A DNA stretch of 6,351 bases, taken from positions 1 through 6,351 of the forward strand of contig DAHUXF010000178.1 of assembly GCA_027307295.1 (NCBI GenBank). The letters are read 5' to 3'. Below are positions 1-6,351 of this stretch, piece by piece. Position 1 is the first letter of the stretch, and the number at the start of each line of letters is the position of its first letter. The notes under the pieces are model-generated. The model did no database searches. It was not told the DNA's origin and was given only the letters and a program-made list of their open reading frames with translations. The position numbers were made by a program, and so were the translations under genes. The DNA is from Acidobacteriaceae bacterium (GTDB lineage: Bacteria; Acidobacteriota; Terriglobia; Terriglobales; Acidobacteriaceae).

Positions 1-1
1 C

Positions 2-1408
2 TACAGCCGCGCACACAATGATCCAAATTATCTGGCGGTCCAGGAGTGGAACCTTGAGCCTGGACCATACCAGCGCGGCAACGGCACAGAGTTGCCCTGG
101 ACGCGAATGGCATCTGGACTTGATGCCTGGGAACTTTTATTTCAGCAAGCATCCGGGCAATTCATGCAACTGAAGTTTGTGTTGGCGGGGAATGGCCGGC
201 TCACGCCAAGAATCCGCGCGGCTCGGGCGTACTATCCGCGCTTTTCGTATCTCAATCATTATCTGCCTTCGGCGTATCGTGAAGATCCAAAGTCAGCGTC
301 TTTTCTTGACCGGTTCCTGGCCAACATGGAAGGCTTTTACACCTCGATTGAAGACCGTGTGGCCACGGTGCAGGCATTGCTGGATGCATGCAGCGCTCCC
401 ACGGAAGCCCTGGACTGGCTGGCTAATTGGTTTGGCGTGGCGCTTGATCCGGCGTGGGGCGAGGCCAAGCGCCGGCTCTTTCTGCGCCATGCTACGGGAT
501 TTTTTGAAGCGCGCGGCACACTGCCGGGCTTGATGATGGCGTTGCGGCTCATGCTGGAAGATTGCGCCGATCCCGGCGTCTTCACCAGCCCTGTGCAAGC
601 CAACAATGGCCCGCGCATCATAGAGAAATTTCGCACGCGGCAACTGCCGCTGGGACTGCTGCAAGATACAGCCGGGGACTCCGGGCTTCCTACAAAGTTG
701 CAGACACCCATGTGGACCCCGGCCCAGGGTGCAGACGATCTTGACAGCCGCTTCCAGCAAAGCCTGGGACTGGCGCCGGGCACGTCATATCCGGTTACGA
801 TGTCAGCCACGGACGCGCAGTACCCGCAATGGAGCGCCTTTTCCATGAGCACGCTGGGTATGGCGCCGTCGCAGCCAGAGAGCGGATCAGATTTGTGGAT
901 GACTTTTCTGCGCAGCCGCTATGGCGTGATCAGCGCGCTGAATGCCGCATATCGCACCTCTTACGGCGGCTTTGGCGATGTGCCATTTCCTTCCACGCTG
1001 CCGCGCCAACCGCAGCCGCTGTTGGATTGGTACCAGTTTCAAGGGGTGTTGCTGATGCAGGCAGCCGCGCACCAGTTCACGGTTTATTTGCCAATGCCGT
1101 TGAGCGATGCGCAGGATGTGCAGGCGCATCGGGCAAAGTTGGATCTGGCGCAGCGCGTGGTGGCCCTGGAAAAACCGGCGCACACAACTTTTGAAATCAA
1201 ATTCTACTGGGCATTTTTTCGCGTGGGTGAGGCCCGGCTGGGTGAAGATTCCGTGCTGGACCACGGCAGCCGCGCGCCGGAGTTGATGCGTCCGGTGGTG
1301 CTGGGCGACAGTTATGCAGGTTCAGGTTATTTGAGCCGCCAGCAGCCATGCCAGCCCCGCGACCGCCAGTTTTTGGATCCAAATTTTCTACATCCTGGGA
1401 GCTGTTAG
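2..1408 (+). CDS. Phage tail protein I-like baseplate protein of a contractile injection system (5' end missing)
   Basis: The reading frame is open from the left edge (first full codon at 2), so the gene starts outside the window; the TTG at 92 is internal. The 468 visible residues contain a recognisable tail protein I-type domain encoded at about 230-570: YLPSAYRED, then FLDRFLANMEGFY, LDWLANWFG, KRRLFLRHA and RGTLPGL. This fits the family of long tail proteins known from contractile injection loci (TIGR02242-like), in which the domain joins the baseplate near the tail fibres. It is followed by EKFRTRQLPLG, an aromatic segment with Y-x(2)-ISALNAAY and LLDWYQF, and a closing block EKPAHTTFEIKFYWAFFRVGEARLG. 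The closing block looks like the natural C-terminus, so only the N-terminus is lost. The next gene starts 44 bases downstream on the same strand. Family assignment is from motif recognition, without a profile search. The exact position in the particle is inferred. Confidence 0.85.
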   Translation, partial: YSRAHNDPNYLAVQEWNLEPGPYQRGNGTELPWTRMASGLDAWELLFQQASGQFMQLKFVLAGNGRLTPRIRAARAYYPRFSYLNHYLPSAYREDPKSASFLDRFLANMEGFYTSIEDRVATVQALLDACSAPTEALDWLANWFGVALDPAWGEAKRRLFLRHATGFFEARGTLPGLMMALRLMLEDCADPGVFTSPVQANNGPRIIEKFRTRQLPLGLLQDTAGDSGLPTKLQTPMWTPAQGADDLDSRFQQSLGLAPGTSYPVTMSATDAQYPQWSAFSMSTLGMAPSQPESGSDLWMTFLRSRYGVISALNAAYRTSYGGFGDVPFPSTLPRQPQPLLDWYQFQGVLLMQAAAHQFTVYLPMPLSDAQDVQAHRAKLDLAQRVVALEKPAHTTFEIKFYWAFFRVGEARLGEDSVLDHGSRAPELMRPVVLGDSYAGSGYLSRQQPCQPRDRQFLDPNFLHPGSC

Positions 1409-1440
1409 GCAATGGACTGTAAAGCTCGATATTGCGGCAA

Positions 1441-1445
1441 AGGAG
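1441..1445 (+). promoter_or_regulatory. Ribosome binding site deciding the start at 1453
   Basis: AGGAG lies 7 bases before ATG 1453. The longer frame could begin at TTG 1432, but this site falls inside that extension and is correctly placed only for the ATG. Confidence 0.75.
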
Positions 1446-1452
1446 AACCACG

Positions 1453-2478
1453 ATGAGCAGCGGAGTCATGCAACTCGCCGCTACACCGGACGCGGTTGCG
1501 CCCGATCCATCCAAGCATGTGAATTACACATTTGGCATGCTGCTGGGTGTAGACGACTTCAAGCAGGAATTCGCATACCTTGCCGGACGCGATCAATGGA
1601 TGGCGCGCGACCTGATAGGCTACGGCACCATCAGTGGGTTGAAGGTCTCGCTGGATGTAGCGGCCAAAGGCCCGCGCGTCTCGGTTTCCTGCGGCGATGC
1701 GCTCAGCCCGAAGGGGCAATTGATCCGCGTCTGTCCGGCGCAGTGCGCTTATCTGAATGACTGGCTTATCGCCAACCAGCCGGCAGTGCAGACGGCGCTT
1801 ACCACTTCGCCTCCGGGTTCCATGATCAAGCTGTGGCTGGCCCTTTGTTATCGTGATTGCCCCGTTGATCCAGTACCGATCGCAGGTGAGCCATGCCGTT
1901 CCGCCGATGATCTGATGGCGCCCTCGCGCCTGGTGGATGACTTCCGCCTGGAACTGCGCCTGACCGCGCCCTTGCAGCAGGAAGAAGATGCGATTCGCGA
2001 CTTCATCCAGTGGCTTGACCAGATTCAGATTACGGACAATCCCGGGACCTTCCCTACGATCCAGCAATTTGAAGCTGCCTTGCGGGCGGCAGTGATTCCG
2101 GCGTCTTCTCCGCTGAACCCGGCAACCTACTTTCATTTTGGTTCACCGCTGAGCCAGTTTCATATTCATCCCGCGCAGATCGGAGACTATCTCAAGTCGG
2201 CGTTCCGTATATGGGTAACGGAAATTCGTCCCTTGTTTCACACCGGCTGGCCGCCGCCGGGATGCTCATGCTCTGGCGAGACGAGCCAGGCAGCGCCTCC
2301 GGAAGATTGCCTGATGCTGGCGGAGGTGGATGTCCCGCTGGTGAATATTGGGCCAGGACAAAACTGGCGCGTGGACGGGACCAAACCGATCACGCTTGAT
2401 GAGAGCCAGCGTCCGATTCTGCTGCATACCCGCCTGTTGCAAGAGTGGATGCAAAGCGGCCTGCGCGGAGGGAAATAG
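1453..2478 (+). CDS. eCIS-associated protein with FGMLLGVDDF / GYGTISGLKV N-terminal module
   Basis: A 341-residue protein starting at ATG 1453. I recognise it as a type of conserved, functionally uncharacterised protein encoded next to tail protein I-like genes in contractile injection loci. The N-terminal module (about residues 24-92) reads NYTFGMLLGVDDF, GYGTISGLKV and VSVSCGDALSPKGQLI: an N-terminal 'G-LL-DDF' strand, a helix, then a 'G-G-GL-V' turn and a small beta part. A central segment has CYRDCPVDPVP, EPCR and APSRLVDDFRLEL. The remainder is mostly helical with a proline and cysteine-containing loop (PPPGCSCSG) and ends in a short basic tail. There is no signal peptide or membrane segment, so it should be cytoplasmic before particle assembly. 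About nine cysteines is a high number for such a protein. The module recurs in the next gene, which starts 9 bases after this stop. The role (baseplate or adaptor part) is inferred from context only. Confidence 0.85.
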   Translation: MSSGVMQLAATPDAVAPDPSKHVNYTFGMLLGVDDFKQEFAYLAGRDQWMARDLIGYGTISGLKVSLDVAAKGPRVSVSCGDALSPKGQLIRVCPAQCAYLNDWLIANQPAVQTALTTSPPGSMIKLWLALCYRDCPVDPVPIAGEPCRSADDLMAPSRLVDDFRLELRLTAPLQQEEDAIRDFIQWLDQIQITDNPGTFPTIQQFEAALRAAVIPASSPLNPATYFHFGSPLSQFHIHPAQIGDYLKSAFRIWVTEIRPLFHTGWPPPGCSCSGETSQAAPPEDCLMLAEVDVPLVNIGPGQNWRVDGTKPITLDESQRPILLHTRLLQEWMQSGLRGGK

Positions 2479-2481
2479 GAG
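2477..2481 (+). promoter_or_regulatory. Ribosome binding site overlapping the upstream stop codon
   Basis: AGGAG, 6 bases before ATG 2488, shares its first bases with the TAG stop (2476-2478) of the preceding gene. This arrangement suggests translational coupling of the two related genes. Confidence 0.65.
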
Positions 2482-2487
2482 AACGCC

Positions 2488-3747
2488 ATGCCAAACAATC
2501 TCCTTACTCCCATTGTGAATAACCGGACGCGCTCCGTGAATTTCTTTAACGGAAGGTTGCTGACCGGAGAAGATCTCACCGCGGAGCAGAAGGCCAATAA
2601 AGTTGCGCATAGTTTGCTGGGCCAGGCTGTGGGTTCGGGCGTTGCCTATGGGCTTGAGGTTTCAGAGTCGGCCACGCTCAGCCAGGTGTCTGCTCCAGTG
2701 CTTTCGATCAAGCAGGGTTTGGCCATTAATCCAAATGGCGGAACGCTGCTTCTGGACAATGACACCGATATTTCTCTTGTTCGTCCCGCCAGCGCCACAA
2801 CCGGCGGATCGTCAGTCTTCTCTGAATGTCTGCCGATGCAGTCGGGCGTCTACATTGCGGGAGCGGGCGTATATCTGTTGACGATTGGTCCTGCCTCCGC
2901 AACCCAGGGATTGGCCGAGGTAAGCGGAGTCAATACCGGCGCAGCTCCGTGTAACAGCAAATATCAGGCAGACGGTGTGCAGTTCCGGCTGGTGCAGCTT
3001 GACCTGACGCAGGCAGAGCTGGGTGACGTAAATCATCTGCGCAATCTGGTGGCGTATAAATGCTTCGGCGTGACGGATTGGGCAGCCAATGTCAGCGATC
3101 CCTTCGGCACCCCTCCGGGCGGACATGGGCTGATCGACCAGATGCGCGCAGCAAAAACCATCACCGGCTGCGAAGTGCCGCTGGCCGTGCTGTATTGGAC
3201 CGCTACGGACGGAATCGTGTTCGTTGATCTGTGGTCCGTGCGGAGAGCGCTGGTTTCCAGAGACCTTCTGGATGCCGTTGCGCCGGGAGCTAACAGGCGG
3301 CGCGCCATGGAAGGGCTGGCGTTGTTCTTGCAGTTCCAGGAACAGGTTTCAGATGTAATGCAAACTGTCGCCAATCCGCTCGCCGTGAAGGTCACAGATA
3401 TTTTCCGCTATCTCCCCGCGGCGGGATTTATACCGATTGGCAACGTCCACCCGGCGGATGGATTTGATTATCTCCAGTTCCTGAGCGGCCGCACTTACCG
3501 CAAGCCGGTGTTCATGGAAGGAGCAAGACTGGAACGTCTGATTCGCACATCCTTCCTCTACCCGCCCATGGATCTATCGAACCAGGAAATGCTGTGGCTC
3601 TACCAGGTGCGGGAGAACCAACAAGCTATTGATGCCGGCGGCAGCAATGCGCCTCGGCTTTACATGGTTTTTGCCAACGGCCACATACCGTTTCAAGGGG
3701 ACGCGCAGTACGACTTGAATTACTGGAACTACGCCAATTATGCGTGA
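2488..3747 (+). CDS. eCIS-associated protein with FFNGRLLTGEDL / GVAYGLEV N-terminal module
   Basis: A 419-residue protein from ATG 2488. Residues about 13-90 carry RSVNFFNGRLLTGEDL, AHSLLGQAVGSGVAYGLEV and LSIKQGLAINPNGGTLLLD. These align by eye with the module of the preceding protein (F-x-G-LL-x(2)-DD/EDL, then G-x-G-x(2)-GL-V, then a G-A-x-P-G strand), so the two are probably old paralogues over this part. The middle (about 110-250) is beta-rich and includes SGVYIAGAGVYLLTIGPAS and VPLAVLYWTATDGIVFVDL. The C-terminal 100 residues contain GFDYLQFLSGRTYRKPVFMEG and the aromatic tail LNYWNYANYA. No signal peptide or membrane helix is visible. By context it is a structural or accessory part of the baseplate region; its biochemical function is unknown to me. 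A GTG overlapping its TGA could start the next gene, but a better start lies downstream. Confidence 0.85.
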   Translation: MPNNLLTPIVNNRTRSVNFFNGRLLTGEDLTAEQKANKVAHSLLGQAVGSGVAYGLEVSESATLSQVSAPVLSIKQGLAINPNGGTLLLDNDTDISLVRPASATTGGSSVFSECLPMQSGVYIAGAGVYLLTIGPASATQGLAEVSGVNTGAAPCNSKYQADGVQFRLVQLDLTQAELGDVNHLRNLVAYKCFGVTDWAANVSDPFGTPPGGHGLIDQMRAAKTITGCEVPLAVLYWTATDGIVFVDLWSVRRALVSRDLLDAVAPGANRRRAMEGLALFLQFQEQVSDVMQTVANPLAVKVTDIFRYLPAAGFIPIGNVHPADGFDYLQFLSGRTYRKPVFMEGARLERLIRTSFLYPPMDLSNQEMLWLYQVRENQQAIDAGGSNAPRLYMVFANGHIPFQGDAQYDLNYWNYANYA

Positions 3748-3756
3748 CAGCAACGA

Positions 3757-3764
3757 AGAGGGAG
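3757..3764 (+). promoter_or_regulatory. Ribosome binding site deciding the start at 3774
   Basis: AGAGGGAG sits 9 bases before ATG 3774. The in-frame GTG at 3744 would overlap the preceding stop codon and has no purine-rich site in front of it, so the ATG is preferred. Confidence 0.65.
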
Positions 3765-3773
3765 CTAAACAAA

Positions 3774-4532
3774 ATGTCCAAGTTATTTAATGATATTCAG
3801 CCGGGCGATCTGATCATGTCAAGCTTCTGGAACCAGGTGTTGCATGCTCTCAACTCGTTCGACGACCGCATCTCCGCTCTTGAGGCCACAGGATCGACAG
3901 GCGGAGGACTGACCATCAGCGGGATCTTTCCGCCCAGCCCGGTCCATATAGGCGATACCATCACCGTCCTTGGGCGTGGCTTTGGCGTGCCTTCCACCAA
4001 CAGCGTGAACATCAATGGCACGCCGGTAAACCAGTTGCTGGCGGGAAGTAACGATACCCAATTGATTTTCAAGATTCCCAATTTGCAGGGGATTCCCCAG
4101 GCTGGGCAATTTGTAACGCTCACAGTGGCCAACCCCTCTGGATCAGCGACGATTACTTTTATGCTCTTGCAAGGACAACCCACCACGCCTACGGGCACGT
4201 TGCAGGTGAATCTGAGCCCCATCGCTGTTTCACCGAACGATCCGTTGATCATCGCGGGCAAGCCTTACATCTTCACATTTACCGTGACCGCCATTACCTC
4301 CATGGATGAAACGTATACGGTGGTTCCCACGGTCAACTCCGGATGGACAGCAGCCCTGGTGGACGGCAGCGGAGCTGCCATCAACCCTGCTGAAGTCCTG
4401 ATTCCGAAAGGCGATCCGCCGAATGGTATCACGCAAAATATTCGCATTATGATTACCAGCCCGCTGGGAGCTGCGACTGGAGTTTCCTCTCCGTTGACAG
4501 TTACTGTCACCGCCAAACATAACCCAGCCTGA
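3774..4532 (+). CDS. IPT/TIG-domain protein of the tail locus, N-terminal part before an apparent frameshift
   Basis: This frame gives 252 residues from ATG 3774. Residues 1-40 are a short helical head (PGDLIMSSFWNQVL, then FDDRISALEA) of the sort that can trimerise or anchor a fibre. Residues about 47-132 form an IPT/TIG immunoglobulin-like domain: ISGIFPPSPVHIGDTITVLG, GRGFG, VNINGTPV, and VTLTVANPSGSATI. Residues about 141-248 form a further beta-sandwich with YTVVPTVNSGWTAAL. The frame stops abruptly at TGA 4530-4532, directly after a beta strand (LTVTVTAKHNPA), while the -1 frame continues with related sequence to 4945. I therefore read this as the front two thirds of a roughly 390-residue protein. 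IPT/TIG domains mediate binding in surface and fibre proteins; a baseplate-fibre or spike role here is inferred. If the stop is real, the protein ends after the first beta-sandwich repeat. Confidence 0.8.
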   Translation: MSKLFNDIQPGDLIMSSFWNQVLHALNSFDDRISALEATGSTGGGLTISGIFPPSPVHIGDTITVLGRGFGVPSTNSVNINGTPVNQLLAGSNDTQLIFKIPNLQGIPQAGQFVTLTVANPSGSATITFMLLQGQPTTPTGTLQVNLSPIAVSPNDPLIIAGKPYIFTFTVTAITSMDETYTVVPTVNSGWTAALVDGSGAAINPAEVLIPKGDPPNGITQNIRIMITSPLGAATGVSSPLTVTVTAKHNPA

Positions 4533-4945
4533 CGAATTTTGGCAGTACTCCAACACCCGTCAGCGTGGGCAATGTGCCTCCTGGCGGCCAGGACCAGGTC
4601 ATCGTCTCATTTGGTTCTGTATTTTCACCCGGCACCTCGTCCGCTGGAACGGTAAAGATTCCGCCCACCAATAGCCAGGTTCGTGTGGATTTCAACGTCA
4701 ATATCAAGGACACAGGAACTCCAGTGACCTATACCATCGCTGCTCCAACCATCCAGCCTCCTTCGGGACTCTGGACAGCCACGCTGAAGAGTGCGGCGCA
4801 GATCACTACGCCCGGCTCACACTTATTCTCGATTGCACTCTCAGCACAACCTGGAGCGCCAGCCGCCAATTTAGTTGTGGCCGTGAGTTCCACCAGCGGC
4901 CCGGCGGTGACCGGCCAGATAAGCCAACCCATCATTGCCGGATAA
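4526..4945 (+). CDS. C-terminal part of the IPT/TIG protein in the -1 frame
   Basis: This frame is open from 4523 (after TAA 4520-4522) to TAA 4943-4945. A single-base slip or missing C near CCC 4523-4525 joins the upstream reading to it smoothly: KHNP continues as SLTNFGSTPTPVSVG. The 139 residues hold a beta-sandwich resembling the preceding repeat (YTIAAPTIQPPSGLWTATL against YTVVPTVNSGWTAAL upstream). The only candidate starts inside (GTG 4565, GTG 4574) have no Shine-Dalgarno sequence, so independent translation is unlikely. Options are a sequencing or assembly error, a genuine inactivating mutation, or recoding; the first two are more likely because no classical slippery heptamer is present. 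That this stretch is protein-coding in origin is well supported; whether it is expressed is not. Confidence 0.65.
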   Translation, partial: SLTNFGSTPTPVSVGNVPPGGQDQVIVSFGSVFSPGTSSAGTVKIPPTNSQVRVDFNVNIKDTGTPVTYTIAAPTIQPPSGLWTATLKSAAQITTPGSHLFSIALSAQPGAPAANLVVAVSSTSGPAVTGQISQPIIAG

Positions 4946-4973
4946 CAAGACCTGGGAAATAAAAGAACTTCTT

Positions 4974-4980
4974 GGAGGAG
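4974..4980 (+). promoter_or_regulatory. Strong ribosome binding site for the exported protein
   Basis: GGAGGAG, 9 bases before ATG 4990, is close to the full anti-16S complement and the strongest such site in the window. It makes ATG 4990 the start rather than the in-frame ATG at 5017. The 44-base gap in front shows no clear promoter or terminator. Confidence 0.75.
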
Positions 4981-4989
4981 AGTTTGAAC

Positions 4990-5106
4990 ATGAAAAATGC
5001 AAATGGTACAGCCGCGATGCAGACGTCAGGAAAGCGGCGCAGAGTATTTCTTCTGGGACCACTGGTTGCCCTCTGGCTACTGGCCCTTTGTGCGCCACTG
5101 AATGCT
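4990..5106 (+). other. Signal peptide, twin-arginine-like
   Basis: Residues 1-39 of the exported protein. The n-region ends with GKRRRVFLLG, which matches the twin-arginine core R-R-x-F-L (residues 17-21) but lacks the preceding Ser/Thr. A strongly hydrophobic stretch follows (about residues 19-36), then APLNA before Q40, a plausible signal peptidase I site. The very hydrophobic core is also compatible with the Sec pathway, so export is well supported but the route is open. Confidence 0.7.
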
Positions 5107-6351
5107 CAGCTTGCCAATTACCGGCTTTGCTATACACAGGTTGTGGGCCTGCCGATTACCAATCCGAACCAGCCGCCTAACATTGATGGCGTGGTCGCCA
5201 ATGATCCTGGATGGCACCAGGCTTTTCGTTACGTCTTCAACAATGGCACACCGTCATCCAACGCGGTGCAGGGAATACGGGACAACAACTTCCTCTATAT
5301 GTCAGTAGAGGTGAACAATGACGCGACCTATGACAATGCGGACGTGATTGTGCTCACCTTGAGCCCCGCTCATGGAGCCAATCCAGCCGATGATCGCCGT
5401 CTCCACATTTACCCGAACAATACAGGTGTACAAAAAGGTGTGGGTTCCTCGCCGCGCCAGGTTGATTATTGGGTGAACAGCAGCACATGGAATACTCCAA
5501 GCGCTCCTTCACCCCTGCCGGCTGGTACAGATATTAAAGTCAGCAACTCCGGCGCTCCGGACTCAGGAAACGTGACGTGGGTGGTTGAAATAAAACTGCC
5601 GCTTGCGGCTTATGACATTCCTGCTACCGGGAACTTCGGCTTGTTTTTCGACATCATGGTAGTGAACGGGAACACCGCTACAGTAACAGAGAACTTCTGG
5701 CCCAACGAGGCCGGCAACTCAATTGGTTCCTTCGTAGATACGAATACGCCTTCCATTGCCACGTGGGGCAATGGCACTCAGGACCCGGCCGCAACCTGCT
5801 ATGGCGTCTACCTAAGCCCCGGCAACAGCACTGACATCACCAGCAACCATTCGCAAGTCCAGATTGATGCGGTGAGCATGCCGAACAGCAATATCTTTAC
5901 CGCAACGCCGCACAACAGCTCGGTGGATAGAAATGGCAATCCCATTGCGGTCAGTGGCATTACAGCAAAGTTCAGCATTGCAAACTTTGGGCTGGCAGCA
6001 AACTGGACGCCAATTCCTGTTGCTCCCAATCCAGTTGGTCCAACGAGCATTCCTGCGAGTGGAACCGGAAGCCTTTCGACGACGCCCTGGAACATTACGG
6101 ACCCAACTCTAATCGCCAACTACAAAGCGCATCCGGATCAATGCATCCTGGTTGAGCTGGATTCAACCAGCCCGAACGTGACCTTTGTGAACAAGAGCGT
6201 CAAGCGCAATATGTGGGTGCAAACTGCGTCTGAAGTCGTGAAGCCTGCCCAGATTAATGCCAAGGGCTTTGATGCTCCACCGGCCGGGCAAGCTGAACAA
6301 ATGTTCGATCTGCATGTGATGCAGCATCAGGAAGTGATTCAACGCAACCCT
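4990..6351 (+). CDS. Exported protein with CBM9-like domain (3' end missing)
   Basis: The frame runs from ATG 4990 to the right edge without a stop, giving 454 residues of an incomplete protein. Residues 1-39 are a signal peptide (see separate entry). Residues about 63-245 resemble a carbohydrate-binding module family 9 / DOMON-like beta-sandwich: NIDGVVANDPGWHQAF, then VQGIRDNNFLYMSVEV, then DNADVIVLTL, and VVEIKLPLAAYDIP with a closing strand GLFFDIMVVNG. Such domains bind sugars or haem-type ligands in other proteins; the ligand here is unknown. Residues about 285-415 look like a second Ig-like domain, with FSIANFGLAANW, TSIPASGTGS, HPDQCILVELDS and NKSVKRNMWVQ. No catalytic motif is visible. 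It follows the tail genes by 44 bases on the same strand, so it may be co-transcribed, although injection particles assemble in the cytoplasm and this protein should be exported. A surface anchor or receptor role is speculative. The domain calls are from pattern only. Confidence 0.8.
   Translation, partial: MKNANGTAAMQTSGKRRRVFLLGPLVALWLLALCAPLNAQLANYRLCYTQVVGLPITNPNQPPNIDGVVANDPGWHQAFRYVFNNGTPSSNAVQGIRDNNFLYMSVEVNNDATYDNADVIVLTLSPAHGANPADDRRLHIYPNNTGVQKGVGSSPRQVDYWVNSSTWNTPSAPSPLPAGTDIKVSNSGAPDSGNVTWVVEIKLPLAAYDIPATGNFGLFFDIMVVNGNTATVTENFWPNEAGNSIGSFVDTNTPSIATWGNGTQDPAATCYGVYLSPGNSTDITSNHSQVQIDAVSMPNSNIFTATPHNSSVDRNGNPIAVSGITAKFSIANFGLAANWTPIPVAPNPVGPTSIPASGTGSLSTTPWNITDPTLIANYKAHPDQCILVELDSTSPNVTFVNKSVKRNMWVQTASEVVKPAQINAKGFDAPPAGQAEQMFDLHVMQHQEVIQRNP

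Noticed and set aside
337..852. A 171-codon minus-strand frame inside the tail protein gene.
   Set aside because: It is antisense to the well-supported tail protein I-type domain, and its translation shows no family pattern.
3744..3773. A GTG start overlapping the preceding TGA as the start of the IPT/TIG protein.
   Set aside because: The overlap resembles translational coupling, but AGAGGGAG placed 9 bases before ATG 3774 is the better start. The ten extra residues add nothing recognisable.
4515..4532. A programmed -1 frameshift signal at the break in the IPT/TIG gene.
   Set aside because: There is no X-XXY-YYZ slippery heptamer and I could not see a clear downstream stem-loop, so recoding is left only as a minor alternative.
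5083..5094. A lipoprotein lipobox at LALC in the signal peptide.
   Set aside because: The residue before the cysteine is leucine, where Gly, Ala or Ser is expected, and a better signal peptidase I site follows at LNA-Q.
4935..5180. An 81-codon frame with seven cysteines overlapping the start of the exported protein.
   Set aside because: It begins at a TTG without a ribosome binding site, runs through the strong GGAGGAG and across the signal-peptide region in another frame, so it is an overlap artefact.
5808..6119. A 103-codon minus-strand frame.
   Set aside because: It lies wholly inside the long plus-strand exported-protein gene, has no recognisable domain and reflects base composition.

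Overview
The window reads entirely left to right. It holds the 3' part of a phage-tail-like baseplate locus followed by the start of a gene for an exported protein. Five coding units lie on the + strand with gaps of 44 bases or less: a tail protein I-type baseplate protein (cut by the left edge), two proteins with a shared N-terminal module typical of extracellular contractile injection system (eCIS) loci, an IPT/TIG-domain protein that appears to be broken by a frameshift, and a secreted protein with a carbohydrate-binding-module-9-like domain (cut by the right edge). I see no tRNA, rRNA, CRISPR array, transposase or convincing terminator, and no credible minus-strand gene.

Organism: moderately GC-rich bacterial DNA, strong AGGAG/GGAGGAG ribosome binding sites, and a chromosomal-style tail locus without head, portal, terminase or lysis genes in view. 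The style of the long tail protein and its partners would fit Acidobacteriota or another soil-type phylum. That is a guess from general character, not a phylogenetic result.

Layout: positions 2-1408 encode the end of the tail/baseplate protein. Positions 1453-2478 and 2488-3747 encode the two paralogous-looking eCIS-associated proteins. Positions 3774-4532, continuing in the -1 frame to 4945, encode an IPT/TIG plus beta-sandwich protein. Position 4990 to the right edge encodes a preprotein with a signal peptide (twin-arginine-like) and a CBM9-like domain; this frame has no stop inside the window.

Working together (inference): the first four units look like baseplate or fibre parts of a contractile injection particle assembled in the cytoplasm. 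The fifth is exported and co-oriented, with its own strong ribosome binding site. It could be a surface or periplasmic partner of the particle, or simply the next transcription unit. The most useful points to check are the frameshift near 4523-4532, the shared module of the second and third genes, and the exported protein beside a cytoplasmic particle locus.
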